64,000 nucleotides of DNA, from contig JBEKVB010000003.1 in NCBI GenBank assembly GCA_049514435.1, forward strand, positions 62,001 through 126,000. The letters are read 5' to 3'. The DNA is from UBA4810 sp002479215. GTDB lineage: Bacteria > Desulfobacterota > Syntrophia > Syntrophales > Smithellaceae. Position 1 is the stretch's first letter, and each line of letters begins with the position of its first letter. Under the pieces are notes generated by a model, which had not been told where the DNA came from, did no database searches, and worked only from the letters and a program-made list of their open reading frames with translations. Below are positions 35,390 through 44,575 of the stretch, in pieces. The position numbers and the translations under genes were made by a program.

Positions 35390-36577
35390 CTATATATTTT
35401 CCCTGTTAATGTGCGCGACTTTGGCAACCGGGAAGCCGTTAAAGTCCGTGGCCGAGGCTAAAGTGTAAGCGCCAATATTTTCCGCGTAAAGCAAATCGTC
35501 AATTTGCAAATCTTCCGGCAGTTCATCAGCCAGTGAGATTGTATCAAAAGCGTCGCAGGTCGGTCCAAAAGTGGCACAAAGTTTGAGTTCGCCATCTTTA
35601 AAAGCGTGGAGCGGGTAATGCTGGTGGTCATAAACCTGGCCGGAAAAAGTATGATACACGCCATCATCAAGATAATAACAAGTTTTGCCGTCGCGAATGG
35701 ATTTGCCAATAATTTTTGTCACCAAGGTGCAGGCTGTGGCCACCATAAATCGGCCAGGTTCGGCAATAACCTGGATGTTGTCTTTGCCGAACAAGCGTTT
35801 AATTTCCAAATTCAATTTTTTAGCCAAAGCAGAAAATGATTTTACATCCGGTGTGTATTTAACCGGAAACCCGCCGCCAATATCCAAAACTTTTTTCTTT
35901 TTGCCCTCTTTATCCGTAAAACCAATTTCAAAATTCCGCAAAGCAACTTCCTTCAAAATAGAATGCGTAAAATTTAGCCCTTGCAAATAGTTGTCAAAAT
36001 TATTGCATTGACTGCCCACGTGAAAACTAATGCCTTCCACATCCAAACCCATGCCAATGGCCTCGGCAATTAGATCCACGGCTTCGCCGGGATGCGCGCC
36101 AAATTTGGAAGACAGCTCCACCATACTTCCGGTGTTGGGCACGCGAATGCGTAAAATTAGCCCTACGTCCGGCGCGCGTTGCTTGATTTTTTTCAGTTCC
36201 TCAATATTGTCAAAAGTTACCAAAATTTTGTACGGGTTTAATTTTGTCAAAACTTTGAACGGTTTAATAGTGTTGGCGTAAATAATTTTGTCCCAAATAA
36301 AATCTTGGCGTTCTTTGTCCGGCCAGGTTTCAATATTTTTATAAATAAGCTTGAATTCGTAAATTGAAGCCACGTCAAAGCTAGAGCCAAGGTCAAACAT
36401 GGTTTTAATTATCTCAGGATTGGAATTAGCCTTAACCGCAAAATACGGTTGCACATCCGGCAATTTTTCACGGAATTCCTTAAAATTGTTGCGCAGGACT
36501 TCGTGGTCAACCACAAACAGCGGCGTGCCGTTTTTAGCAGCCAATTCCTGCAAAAGTTGTTTCCTGGTCTCAGTCAT
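35390..36577 (-). CDS. Ornithine decarboxylase (group IV PLP, alanine-racemase fold)
   Basis: About 395 residues. The PLP lysine is in YFAVKANSNPEI near residue 46; ISFHVGSQC, DIGGGFPVKY and VIAEPGRFMVA bind the cofactor phosphate, and TFGPTCDAFDTIS carries the catalytic cysteine that reaches over from the partner subunit. The family includes ornithine, lysine and related decarboxylases; the downstream homospermidine synthase points to putrescine as product. I chose the ATG at 36577; the TTG at 36586 is in frame. No clear ribosome site. It is downstream of the homospermidine synthase gene on the same strand. Confidence 0.85.
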   Translation of the reverse strand: MTETRKQLLQELAAKNGTPLFVVDHEVLRNNFKEFREKLPDVQPYFAVKANSNPEIIKTMFDLGSSFDVASIYEFKLIYKNIETWPDKERQDFIWDKIIYANTIKPFKVLTKLNPYKILVTFDNIEELKKIKQRAPDVGLILRIRVPNTGSMVELSSKFGAHPGEAVDLIAEAIGMGLDVEGISFHVGSQCNNFDNYLQGLNFTHSILKEVALRNFEIGFTDKEGKKKKVLDIGGGFPVKYTPDVKSFSALAKKLNLEIKRLFGKDNIQVIAEPGRFMVATACTLVTKIIGKSIRDGKTCYYLDDGVYHTFSGQVYDHQHYPLHAFKDGELKLCATFGPTCDAFDTISLADELPEDLQIDDLLYAENIGAYTLASATDFNGFPVAKVAHINRENI

Positions 36578-36812
36578 AGAGTTCAAATTAAATATTTTTA
36601 AATGGTGCTTGACATAGCAATTTCAATATCAGATCTTTTTATATTTTCAAGTAAATTGAAACTCATCCATTTAGGGCAATCTTGAAACCGACACGATCCG
36701 GGTACGTTTTTTCTTCACCACCCTTGCGTCTTAGTTTTTGACTTGTCAGTCCTGATCCTTTTGTGATTATTTTATTATAATTAATTGATTCGGGCATACT
36801 TTTTATAATTAT

Positions 36813-38264
36813 TTATGGAATAAACCGGAAGTTTTCAAATTGCCAAACGTCGGCAGTGGGAGTGTTCGCTGGGTTTTCTTTAAAATAGACTACGCGGTTT
36901 TTAATGGGAGTCCAGTTCGAGGCCTTGGAAATAAAATTGCCTAAATAAGGTTTAGCAATATCCAGTACAAAGTCGTGCGGTAAATCATCGGGTAAATTCA
37001 ATCCCCTTTTCGGGTTTTCTATCATCCAAAGTACTGCGCTGATAACCCCGAGCGCGACCTGCAAAGTTGTGGCATTTTGTCCTGGTGCCAGCCTTCTGGC
37101 TTCTTCTATGGAAAGATCGCTGCCTGTCCACCAGGAAGTGTATTCATGGCCCATAAGCAAAGCGCCTAAGATATCCGCGCCAGTAGTAATTTCATCGCCC
37201 ATAATTCTTAATTTTGGCGGCAAAACATAATTTCTGCCGCGAAGTTCGCAAATGGAAGACAAAGTTTCGTGGCAAGGCATGTATGCGTAATGCACGGTGG
37301 GACGGAAAACGGCCTTTTCTTCTTCCCAAACTGTAAGTCGATCTGATAATCCAAAAGCTTCGCCATGGCGGATAACCATGCCCACAATTTCCTGGTCTGG
37401 AATCCAAGACCTGACCCAGGTGTTCATACCCATTTGCGCCAAAGCGATTTGGTTTTTTGGGCCATATGGTGGAACATGCGCTAGGTTCGGAAGTTTTTGC
37501 TCATGTGTACCCCAGCCCATTTCCGCTGGCGCTGTGCCTTCTTCCCGAAGGCCTTCTATGCTCCAGGTGCCCACGAATTCATCCACTTCCTTGGGGCGAT
37601 TAGTAATTTGCGTGTCGCGCTCGCTGCAATGAATGACTTTGACCTTTAGTTTTTGGGCAAGCAAATCAAATTTTCGGGATTTGATTAATTCTTCCATTTC
37701 TTTGTCTTTCACGGTTACCTTGCCATCAGCTATCATTTTATTTGCAATATCAATCAGGCCCTGTTTTACAAAATGTGAAATCAGCCCTGGATTAGCGCCA
37801 TGGTCAACCACTGCACTGGTGGAGTCTTTTGGCCAGTCTTTGATCATTTCGCGGAGTTTCATTTGCCGCCAGTACAAAGATTTTTCAAACGGACTGTCTT
37901 TGTGTATCCCTTCTAAAGAATCCCAAACCTCAACTGAAGTATTTATGTACAAAATATTATTGTCATGGCACCAGCCAATAATATCATTGGCGCCAATATT
38001 CCAGGCCAAATCTATAATCAGGCCGCCATTGTCAGTGTATTTGGCAAGCTCTTTGCCCATATTTTCCAGGGTAACGCGGTTTCGGACAAATTGTACACCT
38101 TTATCAGTAAATTTCTTTAAACTTTGGACTTTGTCTTCAAAATCCATAACAGTGACATTTTTCGGGTCCACTTTCAAATGCTCAAAAAGAATTGGCAAAG
38201 TGCATTGCGAAACCGAGCCATAGCCGATAATTAAAATTTTGTGGTCAAATTTTTTCTTAGTCAT
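36813..38264 (-). CDS. hss: Homospermidine synthase
   Basis: A 483-residue NAD-dependent enzyme related to saccharopine dehydrogenase. The N-terminal KILIIGYGSVSQCTLPIL is the NAD site; IIDLAWNIGANDIIGWC, VDHGANPGLISHFVKQGL and GHEYTSWWTGSDLS are characteristic of bacterial homospermidine synthase. It joins two putrescines, or putrescine and spermidine, into homospermidine. The neighbouring ornithine decarboxylase supplies putrescine, so the pair forms a self-contained route. Confidence 0.9.
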   Translation of the reverse strand: MTKKKFDHKILIIGYGSVSQCTLPILFEHLKVDPKNVTVMDFEDKVQSLKKFTDKGVQFVRNRVTLENMGKELAKYTDNGGLIIDLAWNIGANDIIGWCHDNNILYINTSVEVWDSLEGIHKDSPFEKSLYWRQMKLREMIKDWPKDSTSAVVDHGANPGLISHFVKQGLIDIANKMIADGKVTVKDKEMEELIKSRKFDLLAQKLKVKVIHCSERDTQITNRPKEVDEFVGTWSIEGLREEGTAPAEMGWGTHEQKLPNLAHVPPYGPKNQIALAQMGMNTWVRSWIPDQEIVGMVIRHGEAFGLSDRLTVWEEEKAVFRPTVHYAYMPCHETLSSICELRGRNYVLPPKLRIMGDEITTGADILGALLMGHEYTSWWTGSDLSIEEARRLAPGQNATTLQVALGVISAVLWMIENPKRGLNLPDDLPHDFVLDIAKPYLGNFISKASNWTPIKNRVVYFKENPANTPTADVWQFENFRFIP

Positions 38265-38645
38265 TTTTTTGATCCGTATCCGCCAAATAATAGTGTTCGA
38301 GTTTGTTTTGTTTTTTGATAAGATATTGTTTTTACATGGTTGAACTATAGGAATTACGGTCTTGTGTCAAGGAAATCTTGGCCACAAAATGTAGGTTCGG
38401 ATTATGTTTATTACCGATTGAAATGTTGTATGAATTGGGAAAATAAGAAAAACAACATTACAGGAAGAAGTGCTTACTGACTACACCTTTTTATTAACAA
38501 TTGCCAAGTTTAAATTGAATCGTGGATTACCAGTTGAAAGAGAGTAAGGCTTAGCGTCACCTGCCGTGAATATCGATGTGTAACTGACTATCCTTACGGA
38601 GTCAGCGACGGATCTCCAAAAAGTAAGAAGATAAAAATCCAAAAT
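38265..38645. other. Intergenic stretch with repeat E1
   Basis: No gene seen. It holds the upstream region of the homospermidine synthase gene and the first copy of the cassette-type repeat (38408-38550). Confidence 0.5.
38408..38550. repeat. Cassette-type intergenic repeat E1
   Basis: Opens ATTACCGATTGAAATG, has the core ACAGGAAGAAGTGCTTACTG then ACTACACC, and closes GATTACCAGTTGAAAG. The two GATTAC-x-TTGAAA ends are direct repeats about 115 bases apart. It lies on the 3' side of the gene at 38646-39425. Confidence 0.7.
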
Positions 38646-39425
38646 CTAAGGTGTCCTGGCGAGGCGGAACCCTAAGTCGAAGTACCTTAAGTCCGGATAA
38701 TTATAGTCGCGAACCGCCGTGCGGCAGCGCCTGGGAAAGTTACTCCAGCTACCGCCACGATTGACCCGGTAAGAGCCTGATGATGGTCCAGCAGGATCCG
38801 TAACATGACTTGATGGATATTCTTCATACCAGTCTTGGATCCACTCCAAGACGTTTCCCGACATGTCGTACAATCCTAGATCGTTCGGTCTCTTCTGACC
38901 CACGGGGTGGGTTTTACCTCCGGAGTTTGCTCCATACCAAGCATAATCTCCCAGGTTCGACTCGCTGGCTGTCCCCGCATATTCTTCCTGCTTACCGCCG
39001 CTTCTGGCAGCATATTCCCACTCGGCCTCCGTAGGCAGGCGGTACTTGTCTGTCCCTTCCATACTGTTCAGCTTTTTGATAAAATCCTGGACGTCGTTCC
39101 AAGAGACCTCCTCCACCGGGCAGTCATCGCCGCAACTGCTGAAATGGGAAGGATTACTCCCCATGACCCATTTCCACTGTCCCTGTGTCACCATCGTAGT
39201 CTGCATGTAAAAACTCCGGCTGATAGTTACCTGGTGCTGTGTTTCGTTGCCATATCTTCCCAGTTCACTGGAGGGGCTGCCCATTGTGAACGTCCCCGAC
39301 GGGACCAGTACAAACTTCGCTCCCAGTGTGGGACTGGTAAAAACCTTCCCCACTGGTGTTTCGCTCATTGCCGGGGAACAAAGAAAGGTTAAAACAAGAA
39401 AGATGGAAACGATAACTTTGCGCAT
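38646..39425 (-). CDS. Exported formylglycine-generating-enzyme (SUMF1) domain protein
   Basis: A 259-residue protein with a signal peptide (KVIVSIFLVLTFLCSPAMS) and one SUMF1/C-type-lectin-like domain: FVLVPSGTFTMGSPSSE, YRLPTEAEWEYAARSG, GLYDMSGNVLEWIQDW, RVNRGGSW and a closing LGFRLA. The paired catalytic cysteines of true formylglycine-generating enzymes are not both present, so it is more likely a structural or binding member. GGAGG precedes the ATG. It sits between repeats E1 and E2. Confidence 0.85.
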   Translation of the reverse strand: MRKVIVSIFLVLTFLCSPAMSETPVGKVFTSPTLGAKFVLVPSGTFTMGSPSSELGRYGNETQHQVTISRSFYMQTTMVTQGQWKWVMGSNPSHFSSCGDDCPVEEVSWNDVQDFIKKLNSMEGTDKYRLPTEAEWEYAARSGGKQEEYAGTASESNLGDYAWYGANSGGKTHPVGQKRPNDLGLYDMSGNVLEWIQDWYEEYPSSHVTDPAGPSSGSYRVNRGGSWSNFPRRCRTAVRDYNYPDLRYFDLGFRLARTP

Positions 39426-39483
39426 ATTACCTCCATTTATACGTTTACATTGTTATCATAATTACCGAGGAAATAACATCAAT

Positions 39484-39618
39484 GATTACGTTTTGAAGTC
39501 TTGCATTTTTGTCTAGGTTTGATTTTTGAATAGTTTCGGAAGAAGTACTTACTGACTTCACCTACAAACAAACGACTTTGAAAAATCTTGATGTTGTGAA
39601 TTACGATTTGAAATAGAG
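39484..39618. repeat. Cassette-type intergenic repeat E2
   Basis: Opens GATTACGTTTTGAAG, has the core GGAAGAAGTACTTACTGACT then TCACCTAC, and closes ATTACGATTTGAAATAG. It lies on the 3' side of the gene at 39704-39901. Confidence 0.7.
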
Positions 39619-39703
39619 TAACACGCAGCTCAGCGAGGGTCGTTTCAATTTGGCAGCAATATGAGAAATTCAATTTACACAGATTAGTTTACGGTCTCGA
39701 GTA

Positions 39704-39901
39704 TCATTCTTTATTTCTACAAATATCATATAAAATATTACACTTTTGTTCACAAGCTTGATTCAATCCAATTGTCTCTGGGCAATCCCACTTACATGAT
39801 TGTTTCTCAGTTACGCATTTTATAGTTGTGCATGAACAACATAACATTGACATTACTAATAACAATACAATTCCTATGATTTTAAAGATACTATTATGCA
39901 T
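39704..39901 (-). CDS. Small cysteine-rich lipoprotein
   Basis: A 65-residue protein. The signal peptide ends in a lipobox (SMLCCSC), so a mature form of about 42 residues would be lipid-anchored. It contains several further cysteines (IKC, QSCKWDCP, ACEQKCN, DIC) in a CxxxC-like spacing that could form disulfides. A strong GGAGG site is before the ATG. No family recognised. It lies alone between repeats E2 and E3. Confidence 0.65.
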   Translation of the reverse strand: MHNSIFKIIGIVLLLVMSMLCCSCTTIKCVTEKQSCKWDCPETIGLNQACEQKCNILYDICRNKE

Positions 39902-39965
39902 ATTGATTCTTTCCTCCTTTATCCAATTAGATACTAAACTTCAGTAGGTGACCTGCCCCTGATAC

Positions 39966-40075
39966 TTTTACCACATGTTAAGTTAGATTTCAGCAGTATT
40001 TTGATTATTTCCAATTGAAATGTTGCATGTAGGAGTTGAATTAGAAAATCAGGACTTCAGGAAGTTATACTTAAA
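39966..40075. repeat. Cassette-type intergenic repeat E3 (partial)
   Basis: TTTTACCACATGTTAAGTTA, then CAGCAGT and ATTTCCAATTGAAATGTTG and CAGGAAGTTATACTT. It matches the first half of E4 and lacks the second end. It lies on the 3' side of the gene at 40116-40940. Confidence 0.6.
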
Positions 40076-40115
40076 AAAATCAATGAACGTAAGCACGCTT
40101 TATGTATTAAGTTTC

Positions 40116-40940
40116 CTAAGTAGCATCTATAATATTATTGGATATAAATTTTCTTCCAATATCATAGATAAGTAAATTTTCATTTTCATACATTGCCACG
40201 ACCCTTGCCCATCCTGCACTCCTTTTTGCAAGCTTGATTGGAAAACATGCTACCTTGAAACCAAATGGCTTGGGTAAGGTATCAAGATTTGCGAGTTTCT
40301 CTATATGGCAATATTCTTTTTTAATACCCGCCTTGTGAGCTGTCCATAATATGCTTTTATCATGGGTTCTGCCAAATTCCTCTTTGATTGCATTGAAGGG
40401 CCTGTCCCAACCCCATGCGTCGATACCCATTACACGGCACCCATGTTCAATCAACCAGAGCGTCGACTCTTCCGTCATGCCGCAACCAACCATGAAATAC
40501 TCCTGTTTGCCCCACAACTTATCCGCTCCGGTCTGGATCAGTACTATATCCCACGGTTTGAGGGTATATCCAATTTTTATAAGAGCGTTTTGTATATCAT
40601 CAATGGAAATACCGGTTCCCTGAGGTTTGTCCCGGAAATCAAGGACAACACCATCATGAAAAAACCAGTCAAGCGGCATTTCATCGATTATCTTAGCTTT
40701 CTTATTTTCAGATAATGGTGAATAATGCCACGGAGCGTCAACGTGTGTACCCGAATGAGCGGATAACGATACAGCGTCATCAGCCCAGCCCAGACCGTCC
40801 GCCATGTCTTCCTTTTTTGCATCGAAAACCAATTCAATTAGTGGCAGACTGGAATTATGCGCTTTATGTTCCACTTTCACTGGTTGTGGTTCGCTGGGAC
40901 TGTCTTCAGTTGGTATGCTCAAATCATATATTTTGATCAT
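40116..40940 (-). CDS. Cyclase / kynurenine formamidase-like metal hydrolase
   Basis: A 274-residue protein of the cyclase (KynB-like) family. The metal motif SAHSGTHVDAPWH near residue 60 is intact, and RVMGIDAWGWDRP near 172 is the second family block. Members hydrolyse amides or cyclise/dehydrate polyketide-like or isatin-type substrates. GGAG precedes the ATG. It lies alone between repeats E3 and E4. Substrate unknown. Confidence 0.85.
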   Translation of the reverse strand: MIKIYDLSIPTEDSPSEPQPVKVEHKAHNSSLPLIELVFDAKKEDMADGLGWADDAVSLSAHSGTHVDAPWHYSPLSENKKAKIIDEMPLDWFFHDGVVLDFRDKPQGTGISIDDIQNALIKIGYTLKPWDIVLIQTGADKLWGKQEYFMVGCGMTEESTLWLIEHGCRVMGIDAWGWDRPFNAIKEEFGRTHDKSILWTAHKAGIKKEYCHIEKLANLDTLPKPFGFKVACFPIKLAKRSAGWARVVAMYENENLLIYDIGRKFISNNIIDAT

Positions 40941-41014
40941 TTAAATTCTCCTCATAGTACATTAATAATTTGATCGATGGAGATTCAAGATTTCTTTGAC
41001 CTACTATTGGTTTT

Positions 41015-41195
41015 TTTACCACAAGTTAATTTAGACTTCAGCAGTTTTTTAATGATTACCAATTGAAAGGTTGTATAAATATCAAGACTGACGAGTTGCG
41101 GATAACAGGAAGAACTGCTTACTGAAAACACCTACAAAGAAACAATTGTCAGTTTTAAAATGATTGAGGATTACGGATTGAAAGGTGCTATATAA
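41015..41195. repeat. Cassette-type intergenic repeat E4 (longest copy)
   Basis: TTTTTACCACAAGTTAATTT, then GATTACCAATTGAAAGG, the core ACAGGAAGAACTGCTTACTG then AAAACACCTAC, and closing GATTACGGATTGAAAGGTGC. It begins 6 bases from the stop of the gene at 41202-41909, on its 3' side. Confidence 0.75.
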
Positions 41196-41201
41196 TACAA
41201 A

Positions 41202-41909
41202 TTAATAATCGTATATTTTCCATTCTCCTTGATCTTGGGAAAAAGTAAGAGGAAAAGCAAATTCTTGACCATTTTGGATAGTAAAGATTTCATATCTGAC
41301 CCTATCCCTGAGCCATTGCTCTCTAAAAGGCAACAAATGCAACTCTTGATTTTGGGAAGCTACTTCTTTTAACTTATCTAGAGGTAAAGCAGAAAACATT
41401 TTTCTGTGTCTTTCTTTTGACCAGTGATGAAAATAGGTCAAAGCTGTCTCAATATCACCATTTTTTAATGCTTCACGCATTTTTTTGAATATTAATCTAA
41501 GTTCAGAATCTAAAGTTTTAATTTCTTGTTCGGTTAGCTGTGATAAATTTTTGGGCTCTATAGATTTTTTTAGCCATTCCCAATTATCATTTACAAGTTT
41601 TTCTTGTTGTTTAAGATTGTCTAATTCTTTTTGAGATAGTTTCTTTTTTGCCTCATTCAATTTCGTAGTTAAGTCTTTTAAATGATTTTTTTCTTGTTCT
41701 GATAAATTTTCTGTTATTTCTTTTTTAGTGCAGGCTGTGATCATTAATTGTTCTGCCGAAAGTCCATTGACAGGAAATTCTTTTTTCATGCTTTGAGATA
41801 TATAATCTTTACAAATAAAAGTCTGTCTTTGAATAAAATCATTTTCACTTGCGAAAGCTATATTAACCATTAAAGTTAAAATTATAATACTTGTTGATAA
41901 TAACTTCAA
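41202..41909 (-). CDS. Exported helical protein of unknown function
   Basis: A 235-residue protein starting at TTG, chosen because AGGAGG lies 5 bases upstream. A signal peptide (STSIIILTLMVNIAFAS) is followed by a long charged helical region rich in Lys, Glu, Leu (residues 60-130) that probably forms a coiled coil, then a compact C-terminal part ending FSQDQGEWKIYDY that resembles the last strand of small exported domains. No family recognised. It lies between repeats E4 and E5. Confidence 0.65.
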   Translation of the reverse strand: MKLLSTSIIILTLMVNIAFASENDFIQRQTFICKDYISQSMKKEFPVNGLSAEQLMITACTKKEITENLSEQEKNHLKDLTTKLNEAKKKLSQKELDNLKQQEKLVNDNWEWLKKSIEPKNLSQLTEQEIKTLDSELRLIFKKMREALKNGDIETALTYFHHWSKERHRKMFSALPLDKLKEVASQNQELHLLPFREQWLRDRVRYEIFTIQNGQEFAFPLTFSQDQGEWKIYDY

Positions 41910-41949
41910 AATATCCTCCTGACCATCTGATTCTTTTTGAAAAGGATTT

Positions 41950-42096
41950 TTTAACGATTACCGTTTGTAACCTAGCATAAAATTGAAAATTTGAAAAATA
42001 AGGATTACAGGAAGAAAGAGATTATTTGTTTAACCTACAAGTCCACACATGCTACGTGAAAAATAGATTGAAGATTACCATTTGAAACACTTGTAA
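41950..42096. repeat. Cassette-type intergenic repeat E5 (diverged)
   Basis: Opens AACGATTACCGTTTGTAACC, has ACAGGAAGAA and ACCTACAAG, and closes GAAGATTACCATTTGAAACA. It lies between the terminator at 42203 and the gene at 41909. Confidence 0.65.
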
Positions 42097-42202
42097 TGAC
42101 TAACTCAACCTCATCTGAAATCTGTCAACTGAAGAAATACCCGCTATTAAATAATATGACATAGTAGAATACTCAAGAATTGCTGGCAGAAATATTGATA
42201 AT

Positions 42203-42239
42203 AAAAGAGGCAAAACCATTTCTGGTTCTGCCTCTTTTT
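42203..42239 (-). terminator. Rho-independent terminator
   Basis: AAAAGAGGCA pairs with TGCCTCTTTT with an inner ACCA/TGGT stem; T-runs follow on both sides, so it can act in both directions. It ends the transcript of the 4Fe-4S protein and the 27-residue ORF. Confidence 0.8.
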
Positions 42240-42264
42240 AAAGTCATCAACGTAAGCATTCACT

Positions 42265-42348
42265 TTAAGGCAATGTATATTTAATCTTTGACTTATTATA
42301 AGCTTGCCCAACTCCTTCAACAATTAAACTACGTGCCTCGCTTTTCAT
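42265..42348 (-). CDS. 27-residue small ORF downstream of the Fe-S protein
   Basis: ATG at 42348 is preceded by GGGAGG and AAGGA, an excellent ribosome site that overlaps the end of the Fe-S gene. The product begins MKSEARSLIVEGVGQAYNKS and ends KYTLP. It ends 25 bases before the terminator, so it is the last gene of that transcript. No family recognised; it could be a true small protein or a remnant. Confidence 0.4.
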   Translation of the reverse strand: MKSEARSLIVEGVGQAYNKSKIKYTLP

Positions 42349-42362
42349 TTCCTTAGCCTCCC

Positions 42363-43448
42363 TTAGGCAACACTGCTCTTTGCTTTGACCTGGTTTGCCC
42401 ATCTCTCGGCCTCGATCCTCTGTAGGGTGTCCTGTAAAAAATCTTTAGGAGGCGCTTCCATCCCTGACTTGGCCACCATTGATATGGCTTCCGTCGGACA
42501 GGTCGAAACGCAGAGTCCGCATCCGATGCATCTTCCTTCGATCATCTCAGAGGAATCCTCTCCCTCTTTAATTGCGGCCATCTGGCATCGTTCAATGCAT
42601 TGACCGCAGGCAGAACAGAGCTCGGAATCTATTTTAGCCTGGTAATAGGATTGGACCATAGCCGCAGGCCGAGGCATCAGCTTTGCATATTTGAGGATTG
42701 GACAACAACAGGGGCAACAACAACAAATGGCTGATAACTCTTGGCTGTTGGTTGGAGACAATACCAGGGCAGATTCCTCTGCCAGGTCAAGGACTCTTAA
42801 AACTTCCTCTTTACTGATCGCTCTTGCCCATTTGTTGTCAATATAAAACTGGGCCAAGTCTCCAAACGCGAGGCAAGTTTCCTGTGGTCGGTCACACTTC
42901 TTGCCAAGAAGCCCTTGCTCTTTGCGGCAGATGCACTGTTGTAAAGAAAAGGTCTTTTGCCCTTCTACCAATTCTCGGACCCGATTGTATGTCTCCACCG
43001 CATGTGCTGTCCCAACTGCCGATTCTACCGGAATGACACGCATTTGTTTGGTTTTAACGGGCAAAAAAGACATTCCGAGATAGGGCAGGTATTCTTCAAA
43101 CATCTGGCAGAATTCCTTGTCCAGGTATTTGAGCTGAAATTCGTAAACACCAACCATGAACTGAAATGCCTGGTAGAGCGCTTTATTTCCTTTTCTGACC
43201 CTGAAGATAAGACCCTTCTGGGCCATTTCCTCAAGCCTCCGGGTAAGCTCTGACTCCTCAAGGCCGACCCGGGCGGCGATAGCCGGAATTTCTTCCGGTT
43301 CGCTCTTTAGTTTCACAGTAAGCTCTGCCTGTTCTGGCGAAAAGAGCTTTTTCAAGATTCTGATCTCAACCCCAGTCGGCGTTGCAGGGTATCCTACTGG
43401 CAGAGTATCCATAAATTCCCTCAGCCTCACATAGACGTCTTCGCCCAT
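42363..43448 (-). CDS. 4Fe-4S ferredoxin-type protein with N-terminal winged helix and polycysteine motif
   Basis: A 361-residue protein. Residues about 45-110 look like a winged HTH (AARVGLEESELTRRLEEMAQ, KGLIFRVRKG). A central region has CICRKEQGLLGKKC and the run ICCCCPCCCPIL near 240. The C-terminus carries two 4Fe-4S motifs (CSACGQCIERCQMA, CIGCGLCVSTCPTEA). Related proteins are common in anaerobic deltaproteobacteria; proposed to be electron carriers or redox sensors. GGAGG precedes the ATG. GC is higher than in the genes either side. Confidence 0.82.
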   Translation of the reverse strand: MGEDVYVRLREFMDTLPVGYPATPTGVEIRILKKLFSPEQAELTVKLKSEPEEIPAIAARVGLEESELTRRLEEMAQKGLIFRVRKGNKALYQAFQFMVGVYEFQLKYLDKEFCQMFEEYLPYLGMSFLPVKTKQMRVIPVESAVGTAHAVETYNRVRELVEGQKTFSLQQCICRKEQGLLGKKCDRPQETCLAFGDLAQFYIDNKWARAISKEEVLRVLDLAEESALVLSPTNSQELSAICCCCPCCCPILKYAKLMPRPAAMVQSYYQAKIDSELCSACGQCIERCQMAAIKEGEDSSEMIEGRCIGCGLCVSTCPTEAISMVAKSGMEAPPKDFLQDTLQRIEAERWANQVKAKSSVA

Positions 43449-43548
43449 ATCCTTCCTCCGTTTCCTAGATCAAACTAGCGATGAATCATCGTTAAGCAGA
43501 TTAGTTCTTAATGCCTTTGATAAAATTTATATATTGTGTTGCTGTTTC

Positions 43549-43845
43549 CTACGGTTTTTCCATCATAGGAACATGGCCGCAATCTTTGATGATCACAGTT
43601 TTGTGATTTTTTAATCCCTTTTCGAAAACCGATACGCTGGAAACATCAATGAGTTTATCCTGATTGCCCCAAAGAATTAAAGCTGGTGCTTTTATCTTCG
43701 GCAGATCTTTTTCGAGAGAGAAACTATCGGGATAGATTTCTTTGCCCTCCTTTTCATAAAACTGGCGATTGGCTAAAAAAGTTTTAATCATTACTTTGTC
43801 GATAGGATAGGGTACACTCGGCAGATTAACAAAAACGATTGGCAT
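43549..43845 (-). pseudogene. C-terminal fragment of an alpha/beta hydrolase
   Basis: 98 codons that correspond to the last third of an alpha/beta hydrolase: the acid in LILWGNQDKLID and the histidine in KDCGHVPMMEKP are kept, but the nucleophile serine and N-terminal two thirds are missing, and the frame stops just after the histidine, before the usual last helix. There is no ribosome site at the ATG, which lies 5 bases from the sodC stop. Most likely a remnant. Confidence 0.7.
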
Positions 43846-43849
43846 CGTT

Positions 43850-44371
43850 TCACTGTATCACGCCGCAGGCAACTCGGGCACCGCCGCCGCCGAGAGCTTC
43901 GGGATAGTCTGAATAATTGTCGCTGCCCGCATGAACCATCAATGATCTCCCCTTAAGGTCTGAGACTTTCAGCCGCGGTGAGACAACAGGCAGAGTTGCC
44001 TTGCCGTCAGTCCCTGCATAAAGGGCGGGTAGGTCTCCCAGGTGCCCTTTTCCGTATGGCCCTTCATGCTTGCCGGTTTTAAGGGGGTCGTAGTGCCCAC
44101 CTGCGGCAAGAGCCGCAACATGCTTGCCCTCTTTCATGGCATGATTGCAATCAGCATTTTGATGTACATGAAATCCATGCATGCCGGGAGAGAGATCGCT
44201 TAGTTGAGGGGTGAGAATAAGGCCGTACTGGCTATCGGTGGCAGTAACGGTGCCAATGTACTTGCCGATACCCTGATCAGTTACCAGATTTACCTTTATT
44301 ACCATTTCATCAGCCAGGGCATAGCCTGCAAAAGACATAACAATGAAAAGTATAAATAGTGTTTTCTTCAT
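43850..44371 (-). CDS. sodC: Exported Cu/Zn superoxide dismutase
   Basis: A 173-residue protein with a signal peptide (KTLFILFIVMSFAGYALA). The copper/zinc ligands are in HGFHVHQNADC, AAGGHYDP, GPYGKGHLGDLP and SLMVHAGSDNY, and the second disulfide cysteine is in GGGGARVACGVI. It removes periplasmic superoxide. AAGGAGG precedes the ATG. It suits an oxygen-exposed anaerobe, as does the nearby perR-katG pair. Confidence 0.94.
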   Translation of the reverse strand: MKKTLFILFIVMSFAGYALADEMVIKVNLVTDQGIGKYIGTVTATDSQYGLILTPQLSDLSPGMHGFHVHQNADCNHAMKEGKHVAALAAGGHYDPLKTGKHEGPYGKGHLGDLPALYAGTDGKATLPVVSPRLKVSDLKGRSLMVHAGSDNYSDYPEALGGGGARVACGVIQ

Positions 44372-44575
44372 CTTTTCCTCCTTTTAATCAGTGCTTTCGA
44401 TAAATCGTGAAATCAGGTTCTTATTTAATTTTATAAGCTTTTGCTTTCTAACATGAAAAATATAGTAAAGTTCTATTGGTATGTCAATTATTTTTCCCCT
44501 GACGGTGTTTTTGATAATTTGATAAGATATTGCTTACTGTCCGAAAAAATCATCTCATTGTGGATAACAATCGAT

